A stretch of DNA of 25,680 bases from SG8-4 sp964598225 (GTDB lineage: Bacteria > Planctomycetota > Phycisphaerae > Sedimentisphaerales > Anaerobacaceae). Under the pieces are notes generated by a model. The model worked only from the letters and a program-made list of their open reading frames with translations, searched no databases and was not told the DNA's origin. Shown one piece after another: positions 1-8,128 of this stretch (positions are counted from its first letter, which is position 1; each line of letters begins with the position of its first letter). The position numbers and the translations under genes are program-made. The DNA lies in NCBI GenBank assembly GCA_964598225.1, contig CAZRBG010000069.1, positions 1 through 25,680 of the forward strand, in the 5' to 3' direction.

Positions 1-6
1 TAGTTA

Positions 7-55
7 TTACGCCAGACCATATACAAATCGGGAAGTTATTTCATGCACGATCCTA
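7..55. repeat. Left arm of 49-bp terminal inverted repeat
   Basis: These 49 bases, beginning TTACGCCAGACC and ending ACGATCCTA, are the exact reverse complement of 25632-25680 at the other end of the window. Identity stops at position 56. The right copy ends with the window, so the repeat could extend further there. This arm lies downstream of the ATPase operon in non-coding DNA. It may reflect contig ends abutting one repeated element, a fold-back assembly artefact, or a true inverted repeat flanking the region. Confidence 0.95.
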
Positions 56-235
56 GTGGAATGAGATGAATCTTATGAGTTCTGTGCCACAGATTCATAA
101 GTAACGCTGATTCCTACTGCTAAGGCACAAACAGTTGGCGGGAAAGCGTTTTGGCGTGTGAGGACTTGTTGTGCGAGAGGCTGCTGTCGAATAGGGGAGT
201 ACCTGGACAGCAGCCTCTGAGAATGTTTTGGGGAG
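56..235. other. Non-coding region downstream of the ATPase operon
   Basis: I see no convincing gene here. Reading frames on both strands are short and lack ribosome binding sites or recognisable protein features. It holds a weak 7-bp AT-rich hairpin (72-78 pairing with 95-101) and a stronger 13-bp stem described separately. Confidence 0.6.
176..218 (-). terminator. Stem-loop after atpK, possible operon terminator
   Basis: A perfect 13-bp inverted repeat (AGAGGCTGCTGTC at 176-188 and its complement at 206-218) encloses a 17-base loop, 17 bases beyond the atpK stop codon. Position fits a 3' end of the ATPase transcript. There is no U-run after the stem on the minus strand, so it is not a classic intrinsic terminator; it may instead protect the mRNA 3' end. 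Confidence 0.45.
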
Positions 236-706
236 TTATCCCGGCAGGACCAGCAGCAGGAATACGAAGCCGAAGAGGCCTACGGTTTCGACTATGCCCA
301 TGGCGATGATGATAAAGACCAGCCCCTTGCCCTGACCTTCGGAGATCGAGCGGCATCCGGCCGCTCCGATCAACCCTTGCAGCCAGGCGCTGAACAGTTC
401 TGCAAGACCGCCGGCGATGCCGATGCCCAGCAGCGTCCCGGCGTGTGTCGGCGTGACGGGGCTATCGCCGGTGATCAGCGGCGACAGGCCGACCAGCATG
501 AGAATGAAGCCGTAGATTGTCTGTGAGAGCGGCATACCCGTGAGTATGATGTATGAGAAGTTCAGGGGTTTTCCGGCTTTAGCTTCTTTTGCCCAGGCGC
601 CCGCAGCCGCCTGTCCCGCGGCGCCGATGCCGAGCGCGCTGCCCACGGTCGCACCGCCTAAAACCAGTCCCATCGATAATTGTCCAGCGAATTCCACACC
701 TGTCAT
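236..706 (-). CDS. atpK: V-type ATP synthase subunit K (membrane rotor ring)
   Basis: This 156-residue protein is the c-ring (proteolipid) subunit of a V/A-type ATPase, which carries the coupling ion across the membrane. It shows four hydrophobic segments in two hairpins, the double-hairpin form typical of bacterial V-ATPase K (about 160 residues). E140, in the fourth helix (motif GIVETVGLFG), is the expected ion-binding carboxylate. S61-Q62 in helix 2 and Q110 in helix 3 fall where Enterococcus hirae NtpK has T64-Q65 and Q110, which bind sodium with E139. The first hairpin has no carboxylate of its own, as in NtpK. The start is an ATG 2 bases after the atpI stop; its GGAGAG ribosome site lies inside the last atpI codons, so the two are likely translationally coupled. 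It is the last gene of the operon. Confidence 0.93.
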   Translation of the reverse strand: MTGVEFAGQLSMGLVLGGATVGSALGIGAAGQAAAGAWAKEAKAGKPLNFSYIILTGMPLSQTIYGFILMLVGLSPLITGDSPVTPTHAGTLLGIGIAGGLAELFSAWLQGLIGAAGCRSISEGQGKGLVFIIIAMGIVETVGLFGFVFLLLVLPG

Positions 707-708
707 AG

Positions 709-2541
709 TTAATTCTCTCCGATAGAAATATCCTTATTCTTCATAAAGGGCTGATACGCATAACCGGCCCATTTGACTCCGACGTTATTTGAAAATTCGA
801 GCATATTCAATCGCACGCCGTGTGCGAAGATGGCAATAGCGGCCAAGCCAATGTTGAGGGCGTGGCCGAAAAGCACGATAGGGGCGCCGCCGATCCACGT
901 AGCCGATTCGGCGACCTGTGCTCCGAGACCGTTGAACGCGGCAGCGATGTAATAACTGGCAAGGCCGACGGCAAACAGGCGGATGTAGCTCATGATATCG
1001 CTGAAAGTTCCCAGGAGCGGCAGTATAGACGACGCCAGGCCGACGAAGAATCTCTTAACAGGGTTTCTCACAGGTTCGGTGAACCAGCTTACTGCGATGA
1101 AACCGACGAGCAGGACCAACCCGACCGCTCCGGGAATTTGATCCGCTCCGATGAACATCAGGTACCATATAAGAACGAGCATATCGGCCAGGATTATCGA
1201 CCAGGCGATCTGGGCATACGCCCTGACGTCGGGGAACAGCTTGAGAGCCGTATGCAGGTGTGCGATGATCAGATGCGCGCAGCCGATGATCAGCGATATT
1301 TTCATTATCAGAGCGCGAGCCTCTTCTCCATCGGAGCGCCAAAGCGGCGCGACGGCCTTCATAGCATTGGCGGCTCCCACGCTTCCGGCATCGATGAGGG
1401 TCTGCGGCGTCACGCCGAAATAGTTGGCCGTCAGGATGCCCCAGAGCATGGTTGCAAGACCAAAGACGATCAATAGGTGGGCAGACGGTTTACCGGCCGC
1501 ACGGACGATCTTGTTATAGAATATGAATCCCGCACCGGCAAGGATCGCTCCGTAGCCCGCGTCGCCGATGAGCATGGCGGCAAAAAGCGGCAGGGCGATC
1601 ATAAAGAAAGGCGAAAGATCGTACTCTTCGTAACCGGGCAGCGTGCCGAGCATGTCGAAGAGCGATTTTATAGGTCTGACCCAGCGAGGATATTCGATCA
1701 GTGTCGGCGGCTGCTCTTCGTCGTCAGGTTGCAGGATCTGCACTGCGGCGGAGATGTCTCGCTTGCCGAGCTCGTCCGACAGCGATTCGGCTTTCGCCGA
1801 GGGCGCCCAGCCCTGGAGTGCGAACAACGCTTCACTGGACATGCCGCTGTTCTGGACGACGCAGAAATCCGCTTCGTCTTGATACTGCTCCTGCTGGTAA
1901 TGTATGGCTTCGATCAGGTTTGCAATCTCGCTCAGCCGCGTATTGTGTCGTTTGACAGCGGCGTCGACCTCGGCGGCCTCTTTCCTGACCGAGGGCAGAT
2001 CGGTGGTCGGCCAGGGTATTTCTTTGGCGCTTTCGGGTGGCTCGAATTTGCCGGTCCGATCGATGACGGCTATGACCACCTCCTGGCCGGGCAGTTCCGC
2101 GACGGTCTCGACGCATTCGGCTTCGAGTCCCGGCAGATCTTTCTGAGCGACCGAGTAAAACTTTACCTCAACTCCGGACGCGCGAAGCCGCTCAAGTTGT
2201 TTGAGTCCCGTGTTGCCCCACATTTCAAGCTGATCGGCCGTTCGGTGCAGGGTGTTGAGACGGTCCTTTTCATCGGCGATTGTCTTGTGGATGGAAATCG
2301 TTTCTCTTGCCGCTTCGAGCGGGCAGAGATTCGGAGTATCGCCGGCGGGTTTGTATCCCTGAAGTATTTGTCGCGCGTGGCTAAGCGCGGAGATCGCGTG
2401 CAGCGTCAACTCTTTGGCGACAGCCTTCTCAGGTTCTACAGGTTCGACGTGAACGACTCCTAATTGACCAAGCGCTTCCAGGAGCCGGTCGCGGCTGTGG
2501 TTCTGCGTTACAACGTAAACCTTGGACATACGTACGATCAT
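709..2541 (-). CDS. atpI: V-type ATP synthase subunit I (stator a-subunit)
   Basis: This 610-residue protein is the membrane stator subunit that forms the ion half-channels against the K ring. The N-terminal half (about residues 1-300) is soluble and helical; the C-terminal half holds the membrane helices, beginning near the conserved stretch PFFMIALPLFAAMLIGDAGYG. The motif SYIRLFAVGLAS contains R521, the essential arginine facing the rotor carboxylate, and a second conserved arginine, R577, sits in HGVRLNMLEF. The start ATG overlaps the atpD stop by 4 bases (ATGA) and follows a GGGGAGG sequence about 10 bases upstream. A second ATG four codons later (MSKVYV) is possible but has no ribosome site. 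Length is usual for the family. Confidence 0.95.
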   Translation of the reverse strand: MIVRMSKVYVVTQNHSRDRLLEALGQLGVVHVEPVEPEKAVAKELTLHAISALSHARQILQGYKPAGDTPNLCPLEAARETISIHKTIADEKDRLNTLHRTADQLEMWGNTGLKQLERLRASGVEVKFYSVAQKDLPGLEAECVETVAELPGQEVVIAVIDRTGKFEPPESAKEIPWPTTDLPSVRKEAAEVDAAVKRHNTRLSEIANLIEAIHYQQEQYQDEADFCVVQNSGMSSEALFALQGWAPSAKAESLSDELGKRDISAAVQILQPDDEEQPPTLIEYPRWVRPIKSLFDMLGTLPGYEEYDLSPFFMIALPLFAAMLIGDAGYGAILAGAGFIFYNKIVRAAGKPSAHLLIVFGLATMLWGILTANYFGVTPQTLIDAGSVGAANAMKAVAPLWRSDGEEARALIMKISLIIGCAHLIIAHLHTALKLFPDVRAYAQIAWSIILADMLVLIWYLMFIGADQIPGAVGLVLLVGFIAVSWFTEPVRNPVKRFFVGLASSILPLLGTFSDIMSYIRLFAVGLASYYIAAAFNGLGAQVAESATWIGGAPIVLFGHALNIGLAAIAIFAHGVRLNMLEFSNNVGVKWAGYAYQPFMKNKDISIGEN

Positions 2542-3176
2542 ACAGCGACGGCCTCCCCGGATTCCTGGCGTTCCTTTTGCTCAAGCTTGGCCTTGGCTAT
2601 CTTGGCCCGAGCCACGCCGGCGGTCATTTGATCGCCCAGCGCAATGCGAATCCGCCGGATATTTTCAAGGGTAGTCGGGATCATGACTTTTTCGAAGAGA
2701 TTTACCCGCTGCATCACCTTCTTCAACTCAGCCTGCAGCAGATCGAGGCATTTTTGCAGAATGTCGAGTTCTGCTTTCTGGCGGTTCAGCGTTTTAAGGT
2801 CGATCAGGGCTCTGTCGACCCATGATGCGGTGCCGAACAGGCTGAATTGTGATTTGGGAAAGTGGATAGTCTTGAACTGCGGCACGTGTACGCCGGCGAT
2901 GCTGTGTGTAGCCATGTCAATAGATTCCGGCGTGGACAGCTTCCTGAAATTTACACCGGAGACGTCATTAAACAAGCCTTCGTAGGCGGAAATCTTTTGC
3001 TGCGTCTTATCAACAGCTTGCTGCGTCTTCCGAAAGGAGCGGCGAGTCTGCACGATAGAAGCCTGAATCTGCTGTTGCTTGAGTTTGAGCGTCGGCAGAT
3101 AGCGTCTGAAACGCGATAGTTTGTCGCGTTGTGATTTCAACTCAGTCCGTGTAAGTTTTATCTTTCGTTTGGCCAT
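2538..3176 (-). CDS. atpD: V-type ATP synthase subunit D (central rotor shaft)
   Basis: This 212-residue protein is the central-stalk shaft that couples the A3B3 head to the K ring. The N-terminus (KIKLTRTELKSQRDKL) matches the D-subunit signature, with long helices at both ends predicted to form the coiled-coil shaft, and a family-typical length of about 210. It starts 9 bases after the atpB stop. No clear Shine-Dalgarno precedes its ATG, so translation may depend on coupling to atpB. It overlaps atpI by 4 bases. In other V-ATPases D pairs with subunit F, for which no gene is seen here. Confidence 0.92.
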   Translation of the reverse strand: MAKRKIKLTRTELKSQRDKLSRFRRYLPTLKLKQQQIQASIVQTRRSFRKTQQAVDKTQQKISAYEGLFNDVSGVNFRKLSTPESIDMATHSIAGVHVPQFKTIHFPKSQFSLFGTASWVDRALIDLKTLNRQKAELDILQKCLDLLQAELKKVMQRVNLFEKVMIPTTLENIRRIRIALGDQMTAGVARAKIAKAKLEQKERQESGEAVAV

Positions 3177-3185
3177 GTTATGGTT

Positions 3186-4532
3186 TTATCGGGACGTTAC
3201 GGCTTCAGGCTCCGGCTCTTCCTGTCGTTTCTTCTTACTCTTATGCCAGTGCTTTTGGATAATGGAGTCTCTGATTCGAGTTTCCTCCGGCTCGAAGCAT
3301 TCGGCGAGAATCTCCCAGCATCTGTCCAATGCGTCGAAGAGTCCCATGTTCAGGGTGAGGTCCATGATTTTTTCCTCGAACAGTTGTCCGTATTTCAACA
3401 GCTTACTATCCCATCCGGACAATTCGAAACCCATCTCGCGTTTTTCGCGGCTTTCCTCGCATTGTGCGTATAGCTGGATGCAGGCGTTCATGATGGCCTG
3501 ATGGTCGTCGCGGGTTTTTCCGTTGACCAATTGTTTCAGACGAGACAGCGAACCGAACGGTTCGATGCGGCCGTTGCGCAGGTAGAGCTGGCCCTCGGTA
3601 ATGTAGCCGGTGTTGTCGGGCACCGGATGGGTGACGTCGTCGCCGGGCATTGTTACGCAGGCGAGCAGCGTCATCGATCCTGCCCCGTCGAAGTCGACCG
3701 CCTTCTCATATCGCCTTGCTAATTGAGTATAAAGGTCACCCGGATAGCCGCGATTGGAGGGAACCTGTTCCATCGTGATGGCTATCTCTTTGAGCGCATC
3801 CGAAAAAGCCGTCATGTCCGAGAGCAGCACGAGGACGTTCTTACCCTGCAGAGCATACTGTTCGCCGACGGCCAGCGCCAGGTCCGGTATCAGCAGACAT
3901 TCCACTACGGGATCGGCGGCCGTGTGGATGAACATGATCGTCCGTCCCAGCACGCCGGCTTCATCGAAACGACGGCGGAAAGTCAGATAGTCGTCGTGAC
4001 GCAGGCCCATACCGCCGAGGATGATAATCTCCGCATCCGCCTGCATCCCTACCCTCGCCAGCACGTCGTTGTAGGGCTCGCCCGCCACCGAGAAGATCGG
4101 CAGCTTCTGAGAGCCGACCAGCGTATTGAAAATGTCGATCATTGGTATACGCGTGTGGATCATCTTATCCGGGACTCTACGATTTACGGGATTAACCGCA
4201 GGCGAGCCGGTCTTTACGGCTTCGGCCTTGACCTCCGGCCTGCCGTCCCTCGGGCGTCCGGAGCCGTCGAAGACTCTTCCCATCAGCGCGTCGCTGAAAG
4301 GCATCTGGAATGAATGTCCCAAAAAGCGAATCTTGTCGCCGGTCGAGACCCCTTCGGTGCCGGCGAATATCTGGAGACTAACCTGATCGCCCTCAAGCCG
4401 GATAACCTGAGCCAGGGACGAGCCGTGGTCCGTTGTAATAACAGCCAGATCATCGTAGCCCATTCCCTCTGCTTTAACGGCTACAACGTTACCTGCTATT
4501 TTAGAAATCTCATCGTAAAATGTTCTCATCAT
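3186..4532 (-). CDS. atpB: V-type ATP synthase subunit B (non-catalytic head subunit)
   Basis: This 448-residue protein is the nucleotide-binding but non-catalytic head subunit that alternates with A in the A3B3 ring. It lacks a canonical P-loop, as expected for B. Family landmarks include the beta-barrel start, VAGEPYNDVLARVGMQADAEI, the stretch VLVLLSDMTAFSDALKEI, and PSNRGYPGDLYTQLARRYEKA. The C-terminus is lysine- and glutamate-rich. Two ATGs stand in tandem; a weak AAGGCGG site lies 3 bases before the first and 6 before the second, so position 4529 is an equally good start. About 97 bases separate it from atpA, the longest gap within the operon. Confidence 0.95.
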   Translation of the reverse strand: MMRTFYDEISKIAGNVVAVKAEGMGYDDLAVITTDHGSSLAQVIRLEGDQVSLQIFAGTEGVSTGDKIRFLGHSFQMPFSDALMGRVFDGSGRPRDGRPEVKAEAVKTGSPAVNPVNRRVPDKMIHTRIPMIDIFNTLVGSQKLPIFSVAGEPYNDVLARVGMQADAEIIILGGMGLRHDDYLTFRRRFDEAGVLGRTIMFIHTAADPVVECLLIPDLALAVGEQYALQGKNVLVLLSDMTAFSDALKEIAITMEQVPSNRGYPGDLYTQLARRYEKAVDFDGAGSMTLLACVTMPGDDVTHPVPDNTGYITEGQLYLRNGRIEPFGSLSRLKQLVNGKTRDDHQAIMNACIQLYAQCEESREKREMGFELSGWDSKLLKYGQLFEEKIMDLTLNMGLFDALDRCWEILAECFEPEETRIRDSIIQKHWHKSKKKRQEEPEPEAVTSR

Positions 4533-4632
4533 TAACCGCCTTATTTTATTCCGCGTTGTACTCTAAACGCCGTAGTGAACTCCTGTAATAGTCATCTTTA
4601 TGTTGAGACAGGTTTGCCGCCGGCCATCGATT
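4533..4632. other. Gap between atpA and atpB
   Basis: About 100 bases separate the atpA stop from the atpB start, while most other operon joints are under 50 bases or overlap. On the minus strand only very short frames (about 9-10 codons) are present. A weak 5-bp stem (GCGTT/AACGC) lies just upstream of the atpB ribosome site. I see no convincing gene or terminator. Confidence 0.4.
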
Positions 4633-6483
4633 TCAGGCCGTTGCCTCCTCGAGTTCATCTTCTGTCTCAGATTCATCTGCATCACCGACAAGCGACTGGA
4701 CGTATTGATCGATTTGGGCGAGAATCTCCTTGAAGTTTCCACGCTCGGCTTCTTCCTGCTCGTCCGTGACGGTCATTTTCTTCTCATGTTCATCTTGTCG
4801 CTCCGACTCGGGAATAACAGACTCGTCCCAGCGGGCGTAGTTCCAGTTAAGGAACATGCTTCCGAGTTTCTGGAAAGTGCGCCGGGCGTCGTCTTTATTG
4901 TCGAAATCAAAATCCGTCTCGATAATTTCGAGTATCTTATCGAAAACGAAACGCTGTCTATCCACGGAAGTTGCCGCGTCGACGTCGTCGAAGGCGTTTT
5001 GCTGCAGGAACGCCGAGTCGAAGAATGCGGCCTTGAGCATTACGGTGAAGTCTTCGGTGGGGGTTCCTTCTTCGCCGACAACCGTCATCATCTGGCGTAT
5101 TTCATCGCCCCGCCTGAGCGTTTGCTTCATTCTTTCGACTTTCTTGGGATCGATGATGCCGACGTACTTGCTCCAGCTATCGAGCGGATCGATTGCGGGG
5201 TAGCGACGCGCATCGCTTCGTGCCCGGCTCAGGCCGTGGAAGGCGCCCACCACTTTGAGAGTCGCCTGGGTTACAGGCTCGTCGAAATTGCCGCCGGCGG
5301 GGCTGACGGTGCCGCCGATGGTAACGGATGCCGTCCGTTTGTCACGAAGCTCGATCGCTCCGGCCCGCTCGTAAAAACTCGCGATTCGGCTTTCAAGATA
5401 CGCCGGGAATGCCTCCTCGCCGGGGATTTCTTCCAGACGGCCCGAGATCTCACGCATGGCCTGTGCCCAGCGGCTGGTCGAGTCGGCCAGAAGCAGGACG
5501 TTCAGGCCCATCTGGCGATAGTATTCCGCCAAAGTCATGCCGGTATAGACTGACGCATCGCGAGCGGCTACGGGCATCGCCGAGGTGTTGCAGATTATGA
5601 TCGTTCGTTCCATCAACGTCTTGCCTGTGCGGGGGTCCTGCAGCTCGGGGAATTCCCGGATCGTATCGACAACTTCACCCGCCCGCTCGCCGCAGGCGGT
5701 TATTACCACTATGTCCACGTGGGCGTGGCGCGAAGTAATCTGCTGCAGCACCGTCTTGCCGGCGCCGAACGGGCCGGGGATGCAATATGTGCCGCCCTGG
5801 ACGATGGGAAACAACGAATCGATGATTCGCACGCTCGTTACCAGAGGTTTGGTCGGCAGCAGTCGCCGCTTTGCTACGCATAGCGGCCTCTTTACCGGCC
5901 AGCTTTGCTCCATGGTAACGATGCGTTCTTCTCCGGAAGCATTGGTGAGCGTTGCGATTTCCTTCACGACAGGGTACGAGCCCGCCTCGGCGACAGATTT
6001 AACTGTATACTGACCCTGCCAGTCGAACGGCACCATGACGCTGTGCTCGAAAATGCTCTCCGGCACGCTTCCGAGCGTATCTCCGGCCTCAACTACGTCG
6101 CCGGTTTTAACCTTCGCAGTCCAGTCCCATTGGCGCTCGGTATCGAGAGCGTGGATATAGTTGCCCGGCTGGAGAAAATAACCGACCTTCTCGGCCAATT
6201 CCGGCAACGGATTCTGAAGGCCGTCGTATATCTGGCCCAGCAGGCCCGGGCCGAGCACCGCCGAGAGCATCTGTGCCTCGAACTCCACGTCGTCTCCGAC
6301 CCGCAGGCCCCGCGTTTCTTCGAATATCTGAAGATCGACAGAATCGCCGCGAACGCGGATAACCTCGGACAGCAGCTTCCTGCCATCGCTTCGCACGCAG
6401 TAGCCCACGGCGTTCTTGATGACCCGGTCCTCGGTCTGAGCAACGACCATATTTCCAAAGACGGCTTTGATTTGTCCTTTCAC
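4633..6483 (-). CDS. atpA: V-type ATP synthase subunit A (catalytic head subunit)
   Basis: This 616-residue protein is the catalytic subunit that hydrolyses or makes ATP. The P-loop GPFGAGKT is at residues 237-244 (K243). The catalytic glutamate lies in CGERAGE (E266), followed by REFPEL. Walker B with the SRWAQAMRE stretch is near residues 329-345. Residues about 100-190 form the non-homologous insertion that distinguishes V-type A from F-type beta. The C-terminus is acidic. The start codon is GTG at 6483, chosen because GAGGAAG lies 4-5 bases upstream and the N-terminus KGQIKAVFGNMVV matches the family. It follows the DUF2764-like gene by 49 bases. Confidence 0.96.
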   Translation of the reverse strand: MKGQIKAVFGNMVVAQTEDRVIKNAVGYCVRSDGRKLLSEVIRVRGDSVDLQIFEETRGLRVGDDVEFEAQMLSAVLGPGLLGQIYDGLQNPLPELAEKVGYFLQPGNYIHALDTERQWDWTAKVKTGDVVEAGDTLGSVPESIFEHSVMVPFDWQGQYTVKSVAEAGSYPVVKEIATLTNASGEERIVTMEQSWPVKRPLCVAKRRLLPTKPLVTSVRIIDSLFPIVQGGTYCIPGPFGAGKTVLQQITSRHAHVDIVVITACGERAGEVVDTIREFPELQDPRTGKTLMERTIIICNTSAMPVAARDASVYTGMTLAEYYRQMGLNVLLLADSTSRWAQAMREISGRLEEIPGEEAFPAYLESRIASFYERAGAIELRDKRTASVTIGGTVSPAGGNFDEPVTQATLKVVGAFHGLSRARSDARRYPAIDPLDSWSKYVGIIDPKKVERMKQTLRRGDEIRQMMTVVGEEGTPTEDFTVMLKAAFFDSAFLQQNAFDDVDAATSVDRQRFVFDKILEIIETDFDFDNKDDARRTFQKLGSMFLNWNYARWDESVIPESERQDEHEKKMTVTDEQEEAERGNFKEILAQIDQYVQSLVGDADESETEDELEEATA

Positions 6484-6532
6484 AATACTTCCTCACTATC
6501 AAGCGATAATAATAATCATAATAAAGCCCAAT

Positions 6533-7264
6533 TCAGGCTTGTGCCGAAACAGCGTTACTTTCTTGTTTCTCCGATAAAATACGGCGCCAGTGGTGCAGGA
6601 GCACGAGCCTGGCGGCATACACTTCGATCTCGCGGGCGGAAAAACTGTACCAGCCTTCGTTCTCATCGAGCCAGTCCCATCGCGCCTTGTCCAGAGCTTC
6701 CTGCGCCGCCAGTGGATGGGGGGCGTTCGACCACGTTGATATCGTGTGAGTATAATCGATATCGCGATCAGCAAGATCAGGTGCTACTAAATAAGGCTCG
6801 GCGTCTATATTGAGAGCATGAGCGCGAGCTGTAACGAGTGCATTTCGAAGGCCGACCTCGAATCCGATCCAGTCCCGCAGGAGCTCGCTGCCGCGGCGTT
6901 TCGCCACCGATGCGGCGTGGTAGAAATACCGCGACCATATTGCATCTGTCGATGCGCTACTGTTTTGCTGTTCGTCCGTACCTTCTTCCGGCAGCAGAAA
7001 ATTCGGCAGCTCTGTTTCTTGTTCGCCTTTGCCGGGCGAGATTACCGCCAGATCGACCCTGTCCTGCTCCACTTCCTCCGCCAGGATCGCCTGATACTGG
7101 ACCAGGTCGTCACTAAGCAAAAGCACTTCTACCGTCTCGACGGGGCCATTCGATTCCATAACCTGCTCCAGGAAATCGCTCTTGCTCATCGGCGGAATAC
7201 TGCCTAACGGCTCTAACGCCGGCAGGACGCTTAATAAATAGTCATATCTGCGGGATATGCTCAT
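6533..7264 (-). CDS. DUF2764-like protein in the subunit C position of the V-ATPase operon
   Basis: This 243-residue protein lies between subunits E and A, where archaeal-type operons encode subunit C, which links the peripheral stalks to the central stalk. It begins RRYDYLLSVLPAL and is rich in aspartate, glutamate and tryptophan (WSRYFYHAASVAKRRG, WDWLDENEGWYSF), with no membrane segment. From memory this resembles the DUF2764 family found at this place in chlamydial, spirochaetal and Bacteroidetes V-ATPase operons. I infer it acts as the C subunit or a shortened relative. Its ATG follows a weak AGGA, and it lies about 30 bases after atpE. The operon position is firm; the family name is a judgement to confirm by profile search. 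Confidence 0.65.
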   Translation of the reverse strand: MSISRRYDYLLSVLPALEPLGSIPPMSKSDFLEQVMESNGPVETVEVLLLSDDLVQYQAILAEEVEQDRVDLAVISPGKGEQETELPNFLLPEEGTDEQQNSSASTDAIWSRYFYHAASVAKRRGSELLRDWIGFEVGLRNALVTARAHALNIDAEPYLVAPDLADRDIDYTHTISTWSNAPHPLAAQEALDKARWDWLDENEGWYSFSAREIEVYAARLVLLHHWRRILSEKQESNAVSAQA

Positions 7265-7294
7265 TATCCTAAGTTTGAAGAGAGGCTTAACACA

Positions 7295-7933
7295 TTATGT
7301 TGTTTCTGCTTCGACCTGGCCTGCTTTCTCGAGAAATTTCTGAAGTTCCGGATCTATCATCTCAGATAGAAGGGCGGTTACGGATTCTGTGCTGACTTCC
7401 ACTGTCGAGCCTTCCACCTTGTATTCGAATCCTGACTTGGCCAGGGCATGTTTGGCATTTACCTGGACGTTCTGATCTTTGAGCGAGTGTGAAAGCTCTC
7501 GCAGCGAGCTTTCCAGAACCCGGCTTTTCATGTTCTGTGCAACGTTGATCTCCGTAACCTGTGTCTTCTCCGCGTCTGCCTTGGCGTATAAAGGGATCAC
7601 CTCACGCAGCACTTGCGAAAGAGTTTCCTCATCACTGAGTGTTTTGTCTACATTCAATTCCAGCAGGATTCTGAGCTGCTCGGCGAGCTTCTCGCGAAGC
7701 TGAAAAATTGCGTCTCGCGTGGCCAGCTCCAGACTCGAATTCATCCGGGTCTTTACCTTATCGGCTTCGCTTTGTGCATCGGCAATTATCTGCTCGGCTT
7801 CTTTTTTGGCTTCGGCAACGATATCGGCTGCTTGTCCTCTGGCCTCGGCCTTGATTCTGTCGGCGGCCTTCTTGCCAGCTTCTACTCCTTCAGATTCTAA
7901 TGTCTTGACAAAGGATTCTATATTTGCAGGCAT
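7295..7933 (-). CDS. atpE: V-type ATP synthase subunit E (peripheral stalk)
   Basis: This 212-residue protein is the peripheral-stalk subunit that holds the head against rotation. Residues about 5-90 are an Ala/Glu/Lys-rich helix expected to form a coiled coil (for example ADIVAEAKKEAEQIIADAQS), followed by a mixed C-terminal domain that binds the head. In archaeal-type enzymes E pairs with G/H; no G/H gene is seen here. It is the first gene of the operon. The ATG is preceded by AAGGA with a 9-base spacer. The 195 bases upstream separate it from mdh. Confidence 0.88.
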   Translation of the reverse strand: MPANIESFVKTLESEGVEAGKKAADRIKAEARGQAADIVAEAKKEAEQIIADAQSEADKVKTRMNSSLELATRDAIFQLREKLAEQLRILLELNVDKTLSDEETLSQVLREVIPLYAKADAEKTQVTEINVAQNMKSRVLESSLRELSHSLKDQNVQVNAKHALAKSGFEYKVEGSTVEVSTESVTALLSEMIDPELQKFLEKAGQVEAETT

Positions 7934-8128
7934 AACTTCATTTCCTTAATATTTCCACTTGCCCAAACGAGAAGCGGCACGACTTTTGTTTCAGTTTCTT
8001 AATCAGATTTCGTTTTTTTGCCTATCCTAAACCCGTTTGCGTCCACTATGAACGCCTCCCCATTTAAAAAGTTGTACAATATACTATTATCCGGCGGATG
8101 GCAACAGATAACCGATGAAATTTTTTAT
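7934..8128 (-). promoter_or_regulatory. Leader region of the V-ATPase operon (downstream of mdh)
   Basis: This 195-base gap must hold the 3' end of the mdh transcript and any promoter for the ATPase operon, unless both are co-transcribed. On the minus strand it is purine- and A-rich close to atpE. I find no confident -35/-10 pair and no strong terminator hairpin. A GGGGAGG followed by a GTG opens a 15-codon frame ending near 7999, which may be chance. Confidence 0.35.

Noticed and set aside
820..2463. Long plus-strand reading frames opposite atpI
   Set aside because: They are antisense to a clear subunit I gene, have no ribosome sites and read as Arg/Asp/Gly-rich composition without domain features; an artefact of codon bias.
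5905..6813. 302-codon plus-strand frame opposite atpA and the following gene
   Set aside because: Antisense to a gene with an intact P-loop and catalytic motifs; no family-like sequence of its own.
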